Part shown: piece after piece, positions 55,745 to 63,633 of the stretch | How positions within the stretch are numbered: the first letter of the stretch is position 1 | Layout: the number at the start of each line of letters is the position of its first letter | NCBI GenBank assembly: GCA_038749105.1 | Contig: JBCDIM010000004.1 | Coordinates: 49,731 to 113,730 of the forward strand | Direction: 5' to 3' | Source of the DNA: JBCCOW01 sp038749105 | GTDB taxonomy: Bacteria; Planctomycetota; Phycisphaerae; Phycisphaerales; Phycisphaeraceae | DNA length: 64,000 nucleotides | Program-made: the position numbers and the translations under genes | Notes under the pieces: model-generated | Database searches by the model: none | What the model was told of the DNA's origin: nothing | What the model saw: only the letters and a program-made list of their open reading frames with translations

Positions 55745-57133
55745 ATGATCGATTTAAAGGACCTCCGCGCCAACCCCGATCGGTACCGAAAGGGCATCGC
55801 CGACAAGCACGCCCACGCCGACCTCGACGCCCTCCTCGACGCCGACGGGTCCCTGCGTGAGCTCCAGTCCCAACAACAGGCCCTCACCGCCGAGAAGAAC
55901 CAGATCGGCAAACAGATCGGCCAGATCGCCGGCCGCCTCAAGAAAGCCCCCGACGACGAGAAGGCCGCCCTCCAGCAACAGATGGCCGAGCTGCAGCAAC
56001 GCCCCGCCGCCATCAAGGCCGAAGAGTCCGCCCTCACCGACCAGATCCGCGACCTCACCGCTAAGCGTGACACCCACTGGCTCGAAGTCCCCCAGCCCGC
56101 CGACCCCGACGTCCCCGTCGGCGCCTCCGCCGACGACAACGTCGAACTCCGCACCTGGGCCCCCGACAGCTTCGACCCCGCCAAACCCTTCGAGGCCCAG
56201 CGCGGCTTCGCCCCCAAGACCCACGCCGAGCTCTGCGACTCCCTCAAGCTCGCCGACTTTACCCGCGGCATCAAGGTCGGCGGCGCCCGCTCCTACGTCA
56301 TGACCGGCCAAGGCATGCGCCTCTACCAGGCCGTCCTCCGCTACGCCTTCGACTTCATGGTCAACACCAACGGCTTCACCCCCCTCTCCGTCGCCGACCT
56401 CGTCCGCCATCAGACCATGGTCGGCACCGGCTTCTTCCCCCACGGCCGGGACCAGGTCTACGACATCGCCAACCCCACCTCCGAAGAAGGCCTCGCCCTC
56501 ACCGGCACCGGCGAAGTCGGCCTCATGGGCTACCACGCCGACGAGATCCTCCCCGCGGAAGACCTACCGCTCTGCTACACGACGGTTTCCACCTGCTTCC
56601 GCCGCGAAGCCGGCGCCGCCGGGAAAGACACCGCCGGGCTCTACCGCGTGCACCAGTTCGACAAGGTCGAGCAGGTCGTGATCTGCAAGGCCGACGAGGC
56701 CGAGTCCCGCGCCTGGCACCAGAAGATGATGGGCTTCGTCGAACAGCTCCTCCAGAGCCTCGAGCTGCCCTACCGCCTGCTCCAGTGCTGCACCGGCGAC
56801 CTCGGCCCCAAGAACGCCGACATGATCGACATCGAGTGCTGGATGCCCGGCCGCGGCCCCGAAGACGATGCCGGCCGACCCACCGGCGCGTACGGCGAAA
56901 CCCACTCCGCTTCCCGCCTCTACGACTACCAGTGCCGCCGACTCAACATCCGCTACAAGGACCCCGAGACCGGCAAAAACACCACCGCGCATTCCTTGAA
57001 CAACACCGTCGCCGCCCTCCCGCGTCTCCTCATCCCGCTCCTCGAGATCCACCAACAGGCCGACGGGTCGATCAAGCTACCCGCCCCGCTCCACCCCTAC
57101 ATGAACGGCGACACCAGCATCGGGCCCCAATAG
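55745..57133 (+). CDS. serS: serine--tRNA ligase
   Basis: A 462-residue class II synthetase. The N-terminal coiled-coil tRNA-binding arm (residues about 30-110, LRELQSQQQALTAEKNQIGK) is followed by motif 2 (YTTVSTCFRREAGAAGKDTA), motif 3 at the end (LNNTVAALPRLLIPLLEIHQ) and the Ser-site region ETHSASRLYDYQCRR. The stop codon TAG is part of a compound hairpin that continues to 57181. Confidence 0.96.
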   Translation: MIDLKDLRANPDRYRKGIADKHAHADLDALLDADGSLRELQSQQQALTAEKNQIGKQIGQIAGRLKKAPDDEKAALQQQMAELQQRPAAIKAEESALTDQIRDLTAKRDTHWLEVPQPADPDVPVGASADDNVELRTWAPDSFDPAKPFEAQRGFAPKTHAELCDSLKLADFTRGIKVGGARSYVMTGQGMRLYQAVLRYAFDFMVNTNGFTPLSVADLVRHQTMVGTGFFPHGRDQVYDIANPTSEEGLALTGTGEVGLMGYHADEILPAEDLPLCYTTVSTCFRREAGAAGKDTAGLYRVHQFDKVEQVVICKADEAESRAWHQKMMGFVEQLLQSLELPYRLLQCCTGDLGPKNADMIDIECWMPGRGPEDDAGRPTGAYGETHSASRLYDYQCRRLNIRYKDPETGKNTTAHSLNNTVAALPRLLIPLLEIHQQADGSIKLPAPLHPYMNGDTSIGPQ

Positions 57134-57181
57134 CCGGCGGCTGACAGCCACCGGTCCGGACGCCGCCGGCGTCCGGCTATT
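57129..57181. repeat. compound hairpin between serS and lolD, probable terminator
   Basis: An outer repeat AATAGCC / GGCTATT encloses two hairpins: CCGG-GGCT / AGCC-CCGG (57134-57154, one mismatch) and a perfect 9-bp CCGGACGCC / GGCGTCCGG (57156-57164 with 57168-57176). It fills the convergent gap, contributes the serS TAG, and may terminate both genes. There is no T run, so this may be a repeat element reused as terminator. Confidence 0.6.
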
Positions 57182-57184
57182 GCA

Positions 57185-57958
57185 TCACTCGTCTGACGCA
57201 GACTCCACAATCTTCCCCCGGACCAAGGTCACCGCAGCGTCACCCAACTCCGCCACCGCCGGGTCGTGCGTCACCATCACGATCGCTTGCCCCTCGCCGT
57301 GCAGTTGCTGGAACAGCTCCAGGATCGACCCCGACGTGTCCACGTCCAGGTTGCCCGTCGGCTCGTCCGCCAACAACACCGCCGGCTCATTCACGAGTGC
57401 CCGCGCGATCGCCACCCGCTGACGCTCCCCGCCCGACAACTGGCTCGGCCGATGCCGCATCCGGTCTTTAAGTCCGACCCGCTCCAGCAACGCCTCCGCC
57501 CGCTCCCGATACCCCCGCTTCCGCCCCGGCCACTGGAACATGCCGTGCCGGAGCATCCCCCCGATCAGCACGTTCTCCACCGCCGACAGCTCCGGCAGCA
57601 GGTGATAGAACTGGAACACCAAACCCACCGACTCAGCCCGGTACCGATTCAGCGCAGAACCCCGCAGCGAAGCGATCGACCCTCCACGGAAGAACACCTC
57701 GCCCGAGCTCGGCTTGTCCAGCCCGCCTAGCAGGTGCAGCAGCGTGCTCTTCCCCGACCCCGACCGCCCGAGGATCGTCACCCACTGCCCTTCCCCCACT
57801 GACAGGTCCACCCCCTGCAACACCCGCAGCGACCGACCACCCTCTTCAAACACCCGCTCCACCCCCCGCGCTTCCAACAACTCACCCTTTAGCCCCCGGC
57901 TTTGCCGGGGGGCACGTGGCGAATCCGATGCTCCCACGTCAACCACAACCTCACTCAT
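57185..57958 (-). CDS. lolD: lipoprotein-release ABC transporter ATPase (LolD-like)
   Basis: A 257-residue ATPase. Walker A GRSGSGKST, signature LSGGERQRVAIARALVNEPA, Walker B VLLADEPTGNLD and VTHDPAV are present. LLHLLGGLDKPSSGEVFFRG is the LolD-type segment. It overlaps the stop of the permease gene by eight bases. Residues about 9-24 (GASDSPRAPRQSRGLK) are encoded by repeat copy C, inserted in frame; without it the N terminus (MSEVVVDV-GELLEARGVERV) has normal LolD length. Confidence 0.92.
   Translation of the reverse strand: MSEVVVDVGASDSPRAPRQSRGLKGELLEARGVERVFEEGGRSLRVLQGVDLSVGEGQWVTILGRSGSGKSTLLHLLGGLDKPSSGEVFFRGGSIASLRGSALNRYRAESVGLVFQFYHLLPELSAVENVLIGGMLRHGMFQWPGRKRGYRERAEALLERVGLKDRMRHRPSQLSGGERQRVAIARALVNEPAVLLADEPTGNLDVDTSGSILELFQQLHGEGQAIVMVTHDPAVAELGDAAVTLVRGKIVESASDE
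57888..57932 (+). repeat. 45-bp REP-like palindromic element, copy C, inside lolD
   Basis: Begins TTTAGCCCCCGGCTTTGCCG and ends GAATCCGATGCT; hairpin CCCCCGGC / GCCGGGGG. Same length and tail (CACGTGGC) as copies A and B. The 45 bases are in frame and add 15 codons near the lolD start. Confidence 0.85.
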
Positions 57959-59654
57959 AACGCAGCGCCTCCACCGGATCGAGCCGACCCGCCAGGAACG
58001 CCGGGATCAGCGAGCCCACGACGCTCGACACGATCGCCCCGACCACGATCGCCACCGCCTCCACCGCATCGACCCGGTCCGGAATCCGGTCAAAGAGGTA
58101 GGTCTGCGGGTTCCACATGCGGAAGCCATAGGCCTGATTGAAAGCAGCAATCCGATCAATCCCGCTCGGTAGGTCGAACAGAAAAACGCCTAACGCGATC
58201 ACCACGCCGGCCACCAGCATCGCAACGCCGAACGAGGTCGACCAACGCTCCAAGCCCTTCCGCCCCGCGTACCACCGGCCGACAGCGGCTCCCAACCCAA
58301 ACCCGGTCACCACCGCGGACTTCCAGAACAGCAGCGTCCCCGCCTTGGTCGCGAGCACCTCCTGCACCTCGTTGAGGTGCGTCACCAACGCCCACGCCCC
58401 GAGGGCTCCGGTGATGGAACCCACCACACCGATCGCCAGCCCGTAGCCGACGAACATGCCCATCACCCCGCCGCGCCCGGCCCCGATGGCGCGGAGCACG
58501 CCGATGTCCCGGGTTTTCTCCAGGACGATCATGTAGAACGTCGTCGCAACCATCACGACCGCGACTAAAGAAATGATGCAGAAAAGGAAGGTGATCAGGA
58601 CCTTCTCGTTCTGAACGGCGCCGAGGAGCTGGCCGTGTACCTCTTCCCAGGTCAGCACCGCGAGCGGGGCGCGGACGCCAGCCTTGGCGATGTAGGCATC
58701 GACGACCGGGCGGATGGCGGCGGCGGCCGTGTCCGCGCTCACGCCAGGGGCAGCCTTGATCGCAATGGAACCTGCTCGGCCGGGCATGCGGACGGGGTCA
58801 CCGGTGCGACGCCCGGTCTCCTCATCGAAGCTGCCCGCGGGCCAGACGTCGCGGCTGTGCATCTCCAGGGCTTCCTGCAGCCAGTCGAACGGCACATACA
58901 CCGTCTGCTTGTCCACCTCGTACAGCCCGCTCTTGAACTCATTAATCACCAGAAACCGCTGCGCATCCGGGCGGTAGGCCCCGAGCTGCCCGTCGGCACC
59001 GAGCGGGGCGACCGTCAGCCGGACCGCCCGGGCCACGTCGCTGTCATCGATCCGGTACGACCCGTCCGCCAGCCGGCGTTGGTACGGCAGCACCTCCACC
59101 CCCATCACCATGGCTGGGATGGTGGCAGTATCCGCTTGCTCGGCCGGCTCGTCCTCGTCCAGCCCCGGTGCGGGGAACGTCCAGTTGTCCGGCACCTCCA
59201 GCTTCACCGCCCACTCCCGCAGGTCCGGCTCCGGGGCCAGCCCCTTGCCCCACCGCTCGGGCAGGTCGGCGTTCCCCCACATCACCGTGTCGCGGTAGTC
59301 GACGATCTCCGCCAGCTCCTCCATCACCACCCCCTGCACCCGCACCGGCTGCGTCCGCCCCCGGACCTCCAACAACCCAAACGTGTCGATCACCGGCGTC
59401 GCCACCGCCACCTCCGGCAACTCCCGCAGCTCGTCCAGCAACCCCTCGTAGTTCTCGAAGCCCGTGAGCCCCTGCGACAACACCGTCACGTCTCCCGTGA
59501 GCTTCTGCGCCGCGTCCCGCAGCAGATCAAGGAACCCGCCCATGACGGAGATCACGACGATGACCATAAACGTGCACATCGCCACCGCGACCGCCGCGAA
59601 GAGCGGCGCGAGCTTCCGCCGGAGGTACTTCGAGATGAGCAGCAGCTTGTACAT
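57951..59654 (-). CDS. LolC/LolE-like ABC permease
   Basis: A 567-residue FtsX-fold permease. TM1 (APLFAAVAVAMCTFMVIVVI) is followed by a large periplasmic domain of about 330 residues, then TM2-4 with ITFLFCIISLVAVVMVATTF and TRDIGVLRAIGAGRGGVMGM, and a last helix before AFLAGRLDPVEALRYE. It moves lipoproteins or other lipid-linked cargo from the inner membrane with the downstream LolD. The family is usually near 400 residues, so the periplasmic and inter-TM parts are enlarged. The start at 59654 is chosen; the longer frame reads through an octamer array. Confidence 0.88.
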   Translation of the reverse strand: MYKLLLISKYLRRKLAPLFAAVAVAMCTFMVIVVISVMGGFLDLLRDAAQKLTGDVTVLSQGLTGFENYEGLLDELRELPEVAVATPVIDTFGLLEVRGRTQPVRVQGVVMEELAEIVDYRDTVMWGNADLPERWGKGLAPEPDLREWAVKLEVPDNWTFPAPGLDEDEPAEQADTATIPAMVMGVEVLPYQRRLADGSYRIDDSDVARAVRLTVAPLGADGQLGAYRPDAQRFLVINEFKSGLYEVDKQTVYVPFDWLQEALEMHSRDVWPAGSFDEETGRRTGDPVRMPGRAGSIAIKAAPGVSADTAAAAIRPVVDAYIAKAGVRAPLAVLTWEEVHGQLLGAVQNEKVLITFLFCIISLVAVVMVATTFYMIVLEKTRDIGVLRAIGAGRGGVMGMFVGYGLAIGVVGSITGALGAWALVTHLNEVQEVLATKAGTLLFWKSAVVTGFGLGAAVGRWYAGRKGLERWSTSFGVAMLVAGVVIALGVFLFDLPSGIDRIAAFNQAYGFRMWNPQTYLFDRIPDRVDAVEAVAIVVGAIVSSVVGSLIPAFLAGRLDPVEALRYE

Positions 59655-59686
59655 GGGTGGCGTGCGGGGTTTTAGGCCCGTTTTCA

Positions 59687-60147
59687 ACGCCAAGACGCCA
59701 AGACGCCAAGACGCCAAGAAGAAGCACTAAGTCTCTGGTGTGTAGACGATGCGGGTGATGCCGTCTTTCAGAACCGCTTCATGAAAATTAATCAGCAGAG
59801 CGAGTTGGCAGCCGGTAGCGACGAGGTAAGCCCTGGCTTGCGATTTGTGTTTGGGGATGATCTGCTCAACCGCTTTGAGTTCAACGACAAGTCTGCGATC
59901 AACCCAGATATCGAGCTGACCCTGGCCCACGAGGCGTTCTTTGTAGAACACGTTCACCTTGGCTTGACGCTCGAATGGGATGCCGCGTTCGGTCAATTCG
60001 ACACACAGAGCCTCTTCGTAAACGGATTCGGGCAGCCCGGCATGCAGGGCTTTGTGCACCGAGATCGCTGCACCGATCACGGCGTGGGCCAGCGCATCAA
60101 CCTCGGTGTCCGGCTCTTGGCGTCTCGGCGTCTTGGCGTCTTGGCGT
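59687..60147 (-). mobile_element. 461-bp unit: GxxExxY gene flanked by inverted octamer arrays
   Basis: Four tandem copies of ACGCCAAG at 59687-59718 and, inverted, four CTTGGCGT units at 60116-60147 (the second reads CTCGGCGT). They form 32-bp terminal inverted repeats matching at 31 of 32 positions. Almost the entire interior is a GxxExxY coding frame. The unit sits between lysS and the lolC-type gene, all on the minus strand. No transposase is encoded, so mobility, if any, would be in trans. The unit structure was read directly; calling it mobile is inference. Confidence 0.6.
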
Positions 60148-60152
60148 TCCAA
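59727..60152 (-). CDS. GxxExxY family protein (PDDEXK-nuclease-like)
   Basis: A product of about 141 residues. The family motif appears as HAVIGAAISVHKALHAGLPE followed by SVYEEALCVEL. The nuclease-like core is DIWVDRRLVVELKAVEQI (D...E-x-K), then HKSQARAYLVATGCQLALLI and NFHEAVLKDGITRIVY. The function of GxxExxY proteins is not established. The start is uncertain: TTG 60152, five bases past the lysS stop (reads through the octamer array as RQDAKTPRRQ), or GTG 60080. No ATG fits. It is probably co-transcribed with lysS. Confidence 0.85.
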   Translation of the reverse strand: MERQDAKTPRRQEPDTEVDALAHAVIGAAISVHKALHAGLPESVYEEALCVELTERGIPFERQAKVNVFYKERLVGQGQLDIWVDRRLVVELKAVEQIIPKHKSQARAYLVATGCQLALLINFHEAVLKDGITRIVYTPET

Positions 60153-60157
60153 AAGCG

Positions 60158-61990
60158 TCACCCCTGCGGCCGCATCAAGGGAAACAGGATCACGTCGCGG
60201 ATCGACTCGGCGCCGGTGAGCATCATGACCAGGCGGTCGATGCCCAGGCCCATGCCGCCGGCGGGGGGCATGCCAACACGGAGGGCTTCGAGGAAGTCTT
60301 CGTCGATCTGTTGTTTCTCGGCCTCGTCGCCGACCTGTTCGCGGAAGTTGGCTTCCTGGACTTCGGGGTCGTTGAGCTCGGAGTAGCCGGGGCTGATCTC
60401 GACGCCGTTGATCGCCAGCTCGTAAACGTCGGCGAAGTACGGGTCGTCGGCGTTCTTCTTCGCCAACGGGATGATCACACTCGGCACGTGCGTCACGAAG
60501 CACGGGTCGATCAGCGTCGGCTCGATCAGTTTCTCGTAGACCTCGACAAGCTGCTCTGCGGGCGTTAGCCCAAAGAAATGGTCAATCACTCCTTCAACAG
60601 CAGCAAAGTCAGTCCAGTCCTCAAGGCTCAAATTTTCTCCATGAATTTGTTTGTCGCGACCCTCGGGAAGATTCCGCCACTCTCTGATAAACGGAATCAC
60701 CCTTTCGACCCAAGCAGCTTTGTCGCCTATCAGTTTTTTATGTTCATCAATTGAGGTGTCATGCTTCACGCACATTACAGCAGCCACTCCTAGCCACTGA
60801 CTTGAAGGATCATCGTCAGGATTGAATTTCCAACCTGTGCGTTCTTCGACTAAATCAGTCATGGACACGCGACGCCATGGACGCCTCAAATTTATAGTTT
60901 TCGATTGTTTTAATAAAGAGATCGAACCATCTTCATCGACTACACGCTTTGTGACTTCATGCTCAAACACCAACGTGCCGAGGACTTTCTCGGCGACCGT
61001 GCATGTCATGTCTTCGACGAGGTCGGCCATGGTCTCCCACGAGCCGTAGGCTTCGTAGGCTTCGAGCATGGTGAACTCGGGGTTGTGGCGGGGGCTGATG
61101 CCCTCGTTGCGGAAGTTGCGGTTGATCTCGAAGACTTTCGGCATCCCGCCGACGAGGAGGCGCTTTAGGTAGAGCTCGGGGGCGATGCGGAGGGTGAGCG
61201 GGAGGTCGAGGGCGTTGTGGTGGGTCTTGAAGGGTCGGGCGGCGGCGCCGCCGTGGATGCTCTGGAGCATCGGGGTCTCGACCTCGAGGAAGCCCTTGCC
61301 GCGGAGGTAGTCGCGGATGGCGTCGATGATGGCGATGCGTTTCTGCATCGTCTGCATGACCTCGGGGTTGGAGTAGAGGTCGATGTAGCGTTTGCGGTAG
61401 CGGGTTTCGGGGTCGGTGAGGCCGTGGTGCTTGCCGGGGGGGAGTGCGAGGGACTTGGTGAGGAATTGGAAGCCTTGATCGATGTGCGATGTGCGATGTG
61501 CGATGTGCGATGTATCGGAAGCGGAGTCGGCGGGTAAAGCAGAGGGACCGGCCCAGACGGTGATTTCGCCGGTCTTGGTGGTGGCGAGGGGGCCCTGGGC
61601 GGCGACGAGGTCGCCGTAGTCGGTGGCCTTGGCGATGGAGAAGTGGGGCTGGCCGACGGCTTTTTTCGAGACGGCGATCTGGAGGTCGCCGGTGCCGTCG
61701 CGGAGCTGCATGAAGATGAGGTTGCCCATGACGCGGTGCTGCATGACGCGGCCGGCGACGCGGACGACGGGGCGGGAATCTTCCGCTTCGGGGTTGTCTT
61801 TGTGGGCTTGGTCGGCGTCGGCGTTGTACTGGGCGCGGGCGTCGGCGAGGGGGGTGACATCGTCGAGGCGGGAGCCGTAGGGATCGAGGTTGAACTCGTC
61901 GCGGAGGCGGTCGAGCTTGCGACGGCGGTCGGCGAGGAGCTTGTCGGTGGAGATCGGCTCCGGGTTGGTTTCGGTGGAGGGCTTAGCCAT
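60158..61990 (-). CDS. lysS: lysine--tRNA ligase, class II, with two insertions
   Basis: A 610-residue synthetase, about 100 longer than usual. The OB-fold anticodon domain (VRVAGRVMQHRVMGNLIFMQ), motif 1 (IRDYLRGKGFLEVETPML), motif 2 (FEINRNFRNEGISPRHNPEF) and motif 3 (GMGLGIDRLVMMLTG) are intact. Two insertions stand out: about 24 residues around SDTSHIAHRTSHIDQG, partly built from a heptamer array, and a lower-GC stretch between motifs 2 and 3 (from about HEVTKRVVDED to FFGLTPAEQ). It starts 36 bp from the divergent Opp-type ATPase gene. Confidence 0.95.
   Translation of the reverse strand: MAKPSTETNPEPISTDKLLADRRRKLDRLRDEFNLDPYGSRLDDVTPLADARAQYNADADQAHKDNPEAEDSRPVVRVAGRVMQHRVMGNLIFMQLRDGTGDLQIAVSKKAVGQPHFSIAKATDYGDLVAAQGPLATTKTGEITVWAGPSALPADSASDTSHIAHRTSHIDQGFQFLTKSLALPPGKHHGLTDPETRYRKRYIDLYSNPEVMQTMQKRIAIIDAIRDYLRGKGFLEVETPMLQSIHGGAAARPFKTHHNALDLPLTLRIAPELYLKRLLVGGMPKVFEINRNFRNEGISPRHNPEFTMLEAYEAYGSWETMADLVEDMTCTVAEKVLGTLVFEHEVTKRVVDEDGSISLLKQSKTINLRRPWRRVSMTDLVEERTGWKFNPDDDPSSQWLGVAAVMCVKHDTSIDEHKKLIGDKAAWVERVIPFIREWRNLPEGRDKQIHGENLSLEDWTDFAAVEGVIDHFFGLTPAEQLVEVYEKLIEPTLIDPCFVTHVPSVIIPLAKKNADDPYFADVYELAINGVEISPGYSELNDPEVQEANFREQVGDEAEKQQIDEDFLEALRVGMPPAGGMGLGIDRLVMMLTGAESIRDVILFPLMRPQG
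60565..60965 (-). other. low-GC patch inside lysS
   Basis: By hand count, 161 of 360 bases at 60601-60960 are G or C (about 45 %), against well over 60 % on both sides in the same gene. The frame stays open throughout. It coincides with the enlarged region between motifs 2 and 3. Confidence 0.8.
61481..61515. repeat. heptamer array inside lysS
   Basis: Four perfect head-to-tail GATGTGC units (61481-61508) plus a degenerate fifth (GATGTAT). On the coding strand it gives SHIAHRTSHI, part of a surplus segment just before the conserved FLTKSLALPPGKHHGL. Confidence 0.85.
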
Positions 61991-62026
61991 GAGCCGGGCA
62001 TGGTAGCAGTGGGTTAGAATGGGCTC

Positions 62027-63097
62027 ATGGTCGAGAGCGGTGTGAATGGTGAGGACGGTGGGGGTTCGGAGCGGGTGCAGCCGTTGCTGGAGGTACGGGG
62101 CCTTAAGACGTATTTCGCGGTGAAGCGGGGGCTGCTCCGGCAGCATGTGGGGGACGTGCGGGCGGTGGACGGGGTGAGCTTTGAGGTGAAGCCGGGCGAG
62201 GTGCTGGGGCTGGTGGGGGAGTCGGGCTGCGGGAAGTCGACGGTCGGGCGGTCGATCCTTCGGCTGATCCCGGCCACGTCGGGGTCGGTGTCGTTCGACG
62301 GTCGGGACGTGTTCGCGGCCGGGTACGGGGCGATGAAGAAGCTGCGACGGGACATGCAGATGATCTTTCAGGACCCGGTGGGGAGCCTGAACCCGCGGAT
62401 GACGGTGGGGCGGATCATCGGGGAGCCGCTGCGGGTGCACGGGCTGGCGAAGGGGACGGAGCTCGAGGACCGGGTGGCGGAGCTGCTCATCAAAGTGGGT
62501 CTGAAAACGGAGCATGCGGCGCGGTACCCGCACGCGTTTTCGGGCGGGCAGCGTCAGCGGATCGGGATCGCCCGGGCGTTGTCGCTGAAGCCGAGGTTCA
62601 TTGTGTGCGACGAGCCGGTGTCGGCGTTGGACGTGTCGGTGCAGAGCCAGGTCTTGAACCTGCTGAGCGACCTCAAGGAGGAGTTCGGGCTGAGCTACCT
62701 GTTCATCGCGCACAACCTGGCGGTGGTGGAGCACTTCTGCGACCGGATCGCGGTGATGTATCTGGGGCGGATCGTCGAGCTGGCGAGCCGGGAGAAGCTG
62801 TACGCGGACCCGCAGCACCCGTACACCAAGGCGTTGCTGTCGGCGGCGCCGATGCCGAACCCGAAGGCGGAGCGGCGGCGGATCATGCTGCTGGGGGATG
62901 TGCCGTCGCCGATCGTGCTGCACGCGGACGAGAAGTCGGGGGGGTCAGCGAAGGCGCAGCGGCGGGCGGCGATGGAGCAAGCGGAGCTTGAGGCCGAGCA
63001 GGAGGAGGGGGTGGAGTACATCCGGCGGTCGAGTTTGCTGGATCGGCCGCCGCTTGTGGAGGTGGGGGAGGGGCACTGGGTGTCGCGTTCGGCGTGA
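62027..63097 (+). CDS. oligopeptide/dipeptide-type ABC transporter ATPase (OppF-like)
   Basis: A 356-residue ATPase. Walker A GESGCGKST, Q-loop MIFQDPVGSLNPRMTVGRII, signature FSGGQRQRIGIARALSLKPR and Walker B FIVCDEPVSALDVSVQSQVL are typical of the Opp/Dpp F branch. The usual C-terminal cysteine cluster (CRFHPRC style) is missing; instead there is a charged insert (KAQRRAAMEQAELEAEQEEG) before PPLVEVGEGHWVS. Permease and binding-protein genes are not in the window. It is divergent from lysS. Confidence 0.92.
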   Translation: MVESGVNGEDGGGSERVQPLLEVRGLKTYFAVKRGLLRQHVGDVRAVDGVSFEVKPGEVLGLVGESGCGKSTVGRSILRLIPATSGSVSFDGRDVFAAGYGAMKKLRRDMQMIFQDPVGSLNPRMTVGRIIGEPLRVHGLAKGTELEDRVAELLIKVGLKTEHAARYPHAFSGGQRQRIGIARALSLKPRFIVCDEPVSALDVSVQSQVLNLLSDLKEEFGLSYLFIAHNLAVVEHFCDRIAVMYLGRIVELASREKLYADPQHPYTKALLSAAPMPNPKAERRRIMLLGDVPSPIVLHADEKSGGSAKAQRRAAMEQAELEAEQEEGVEYIRRSSLLDRPPLVEVGEGHWVSRSA

Positions 63098-63100
63098 TTG

Positions 63101-63183
63101 TTCACCACGGAGCCACGCAGGGCAGGGAGAGCAGAAGAGAATGCCTTTGCTTTGCTCCGTGTACTCCGTGCCTCCGTGGTGAA
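63101..63183. repeat. 83-bp palindromic element (CACGGAG type)
   Basis: The left arm TTCACCACGGAGCCACGCAG and the right arm ending CTCCGTGCCTCCGTGGTGAA form imperfect inverted repeats of about 29 bases around AGCAGAAGAGAATGCC. It begins three bases after the OppF-like stop. No coding frame is present. Its arms are built from short CACGGAG-like units, comparable to the octamer arrays at 59687-60147. Confidence 0.75.
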
Positions 63184-63313
63184 ATGCCTGGGATAGGCAA
63201 GAGGCTTCGAGTTTGGTACGCTACGCGGCTTGCCCTGACGGACTGTCCGTCTCGGCCCCGTTTTCGTCACGGCCGCCCCGATAAGTGGGAGCAGGCCCCC
63301 CGGAGACCCTGAC

Positions 63314-63562
63314 ATGGTTCGTTTGCGTTTTAAGCGTTTTGGTCGTACCCACCGGCCTTACTACCGGCTCTGTGCCATGGACAAGCGGTCGCCCCGCGAC
63401 GGCCAGGCCATCGAAGAGCTCGGCACTTATGACCCGCTGGAGAAGGACGACGCCAAGGCGGTGAACTTCAAGGCCGAGCGGATCCAGTACTGGCTCGGCG
63501 TTGGTGCCCAGCCCAGTGACACGGTCGCGGCGCTGCTGAAGAAGCACGGCGTGACGTCGTAA
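63314..63562 (+). CDS. rpsP: 30S ribosomal protein S16
   Basis: An 82-residue ribosomal protein: MVRLRFKRFGRTHRPYYRLC and KRSPRDGQAIEELGTYDPLE are diagnostic, and RIQYWLGVGAQPSDTVAALL completes the domain. It has the usual length for the family. trmD and rplS, which often follow, may lie beyond the small gene downstream. The upstream gap (63184-63313) should hold its promoter, but no clear boxes stand out. Confidence 0.97.
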   Translation: MVRLRFKRFGRTHRPYYRLCAMDKRSPRDGQAIEELGTYDPLEKDDAKAVNFKAERIQYWLGVGAQPSDTVAALLKKHGVTS

Positions 63563-63633
63563 GGCCGTACGCCCAGGCCTTGCCCATATCTGTAACCCGG
63601 GCGGTGTCCGCCCCCTTTGCGGAGTCTTCCACG

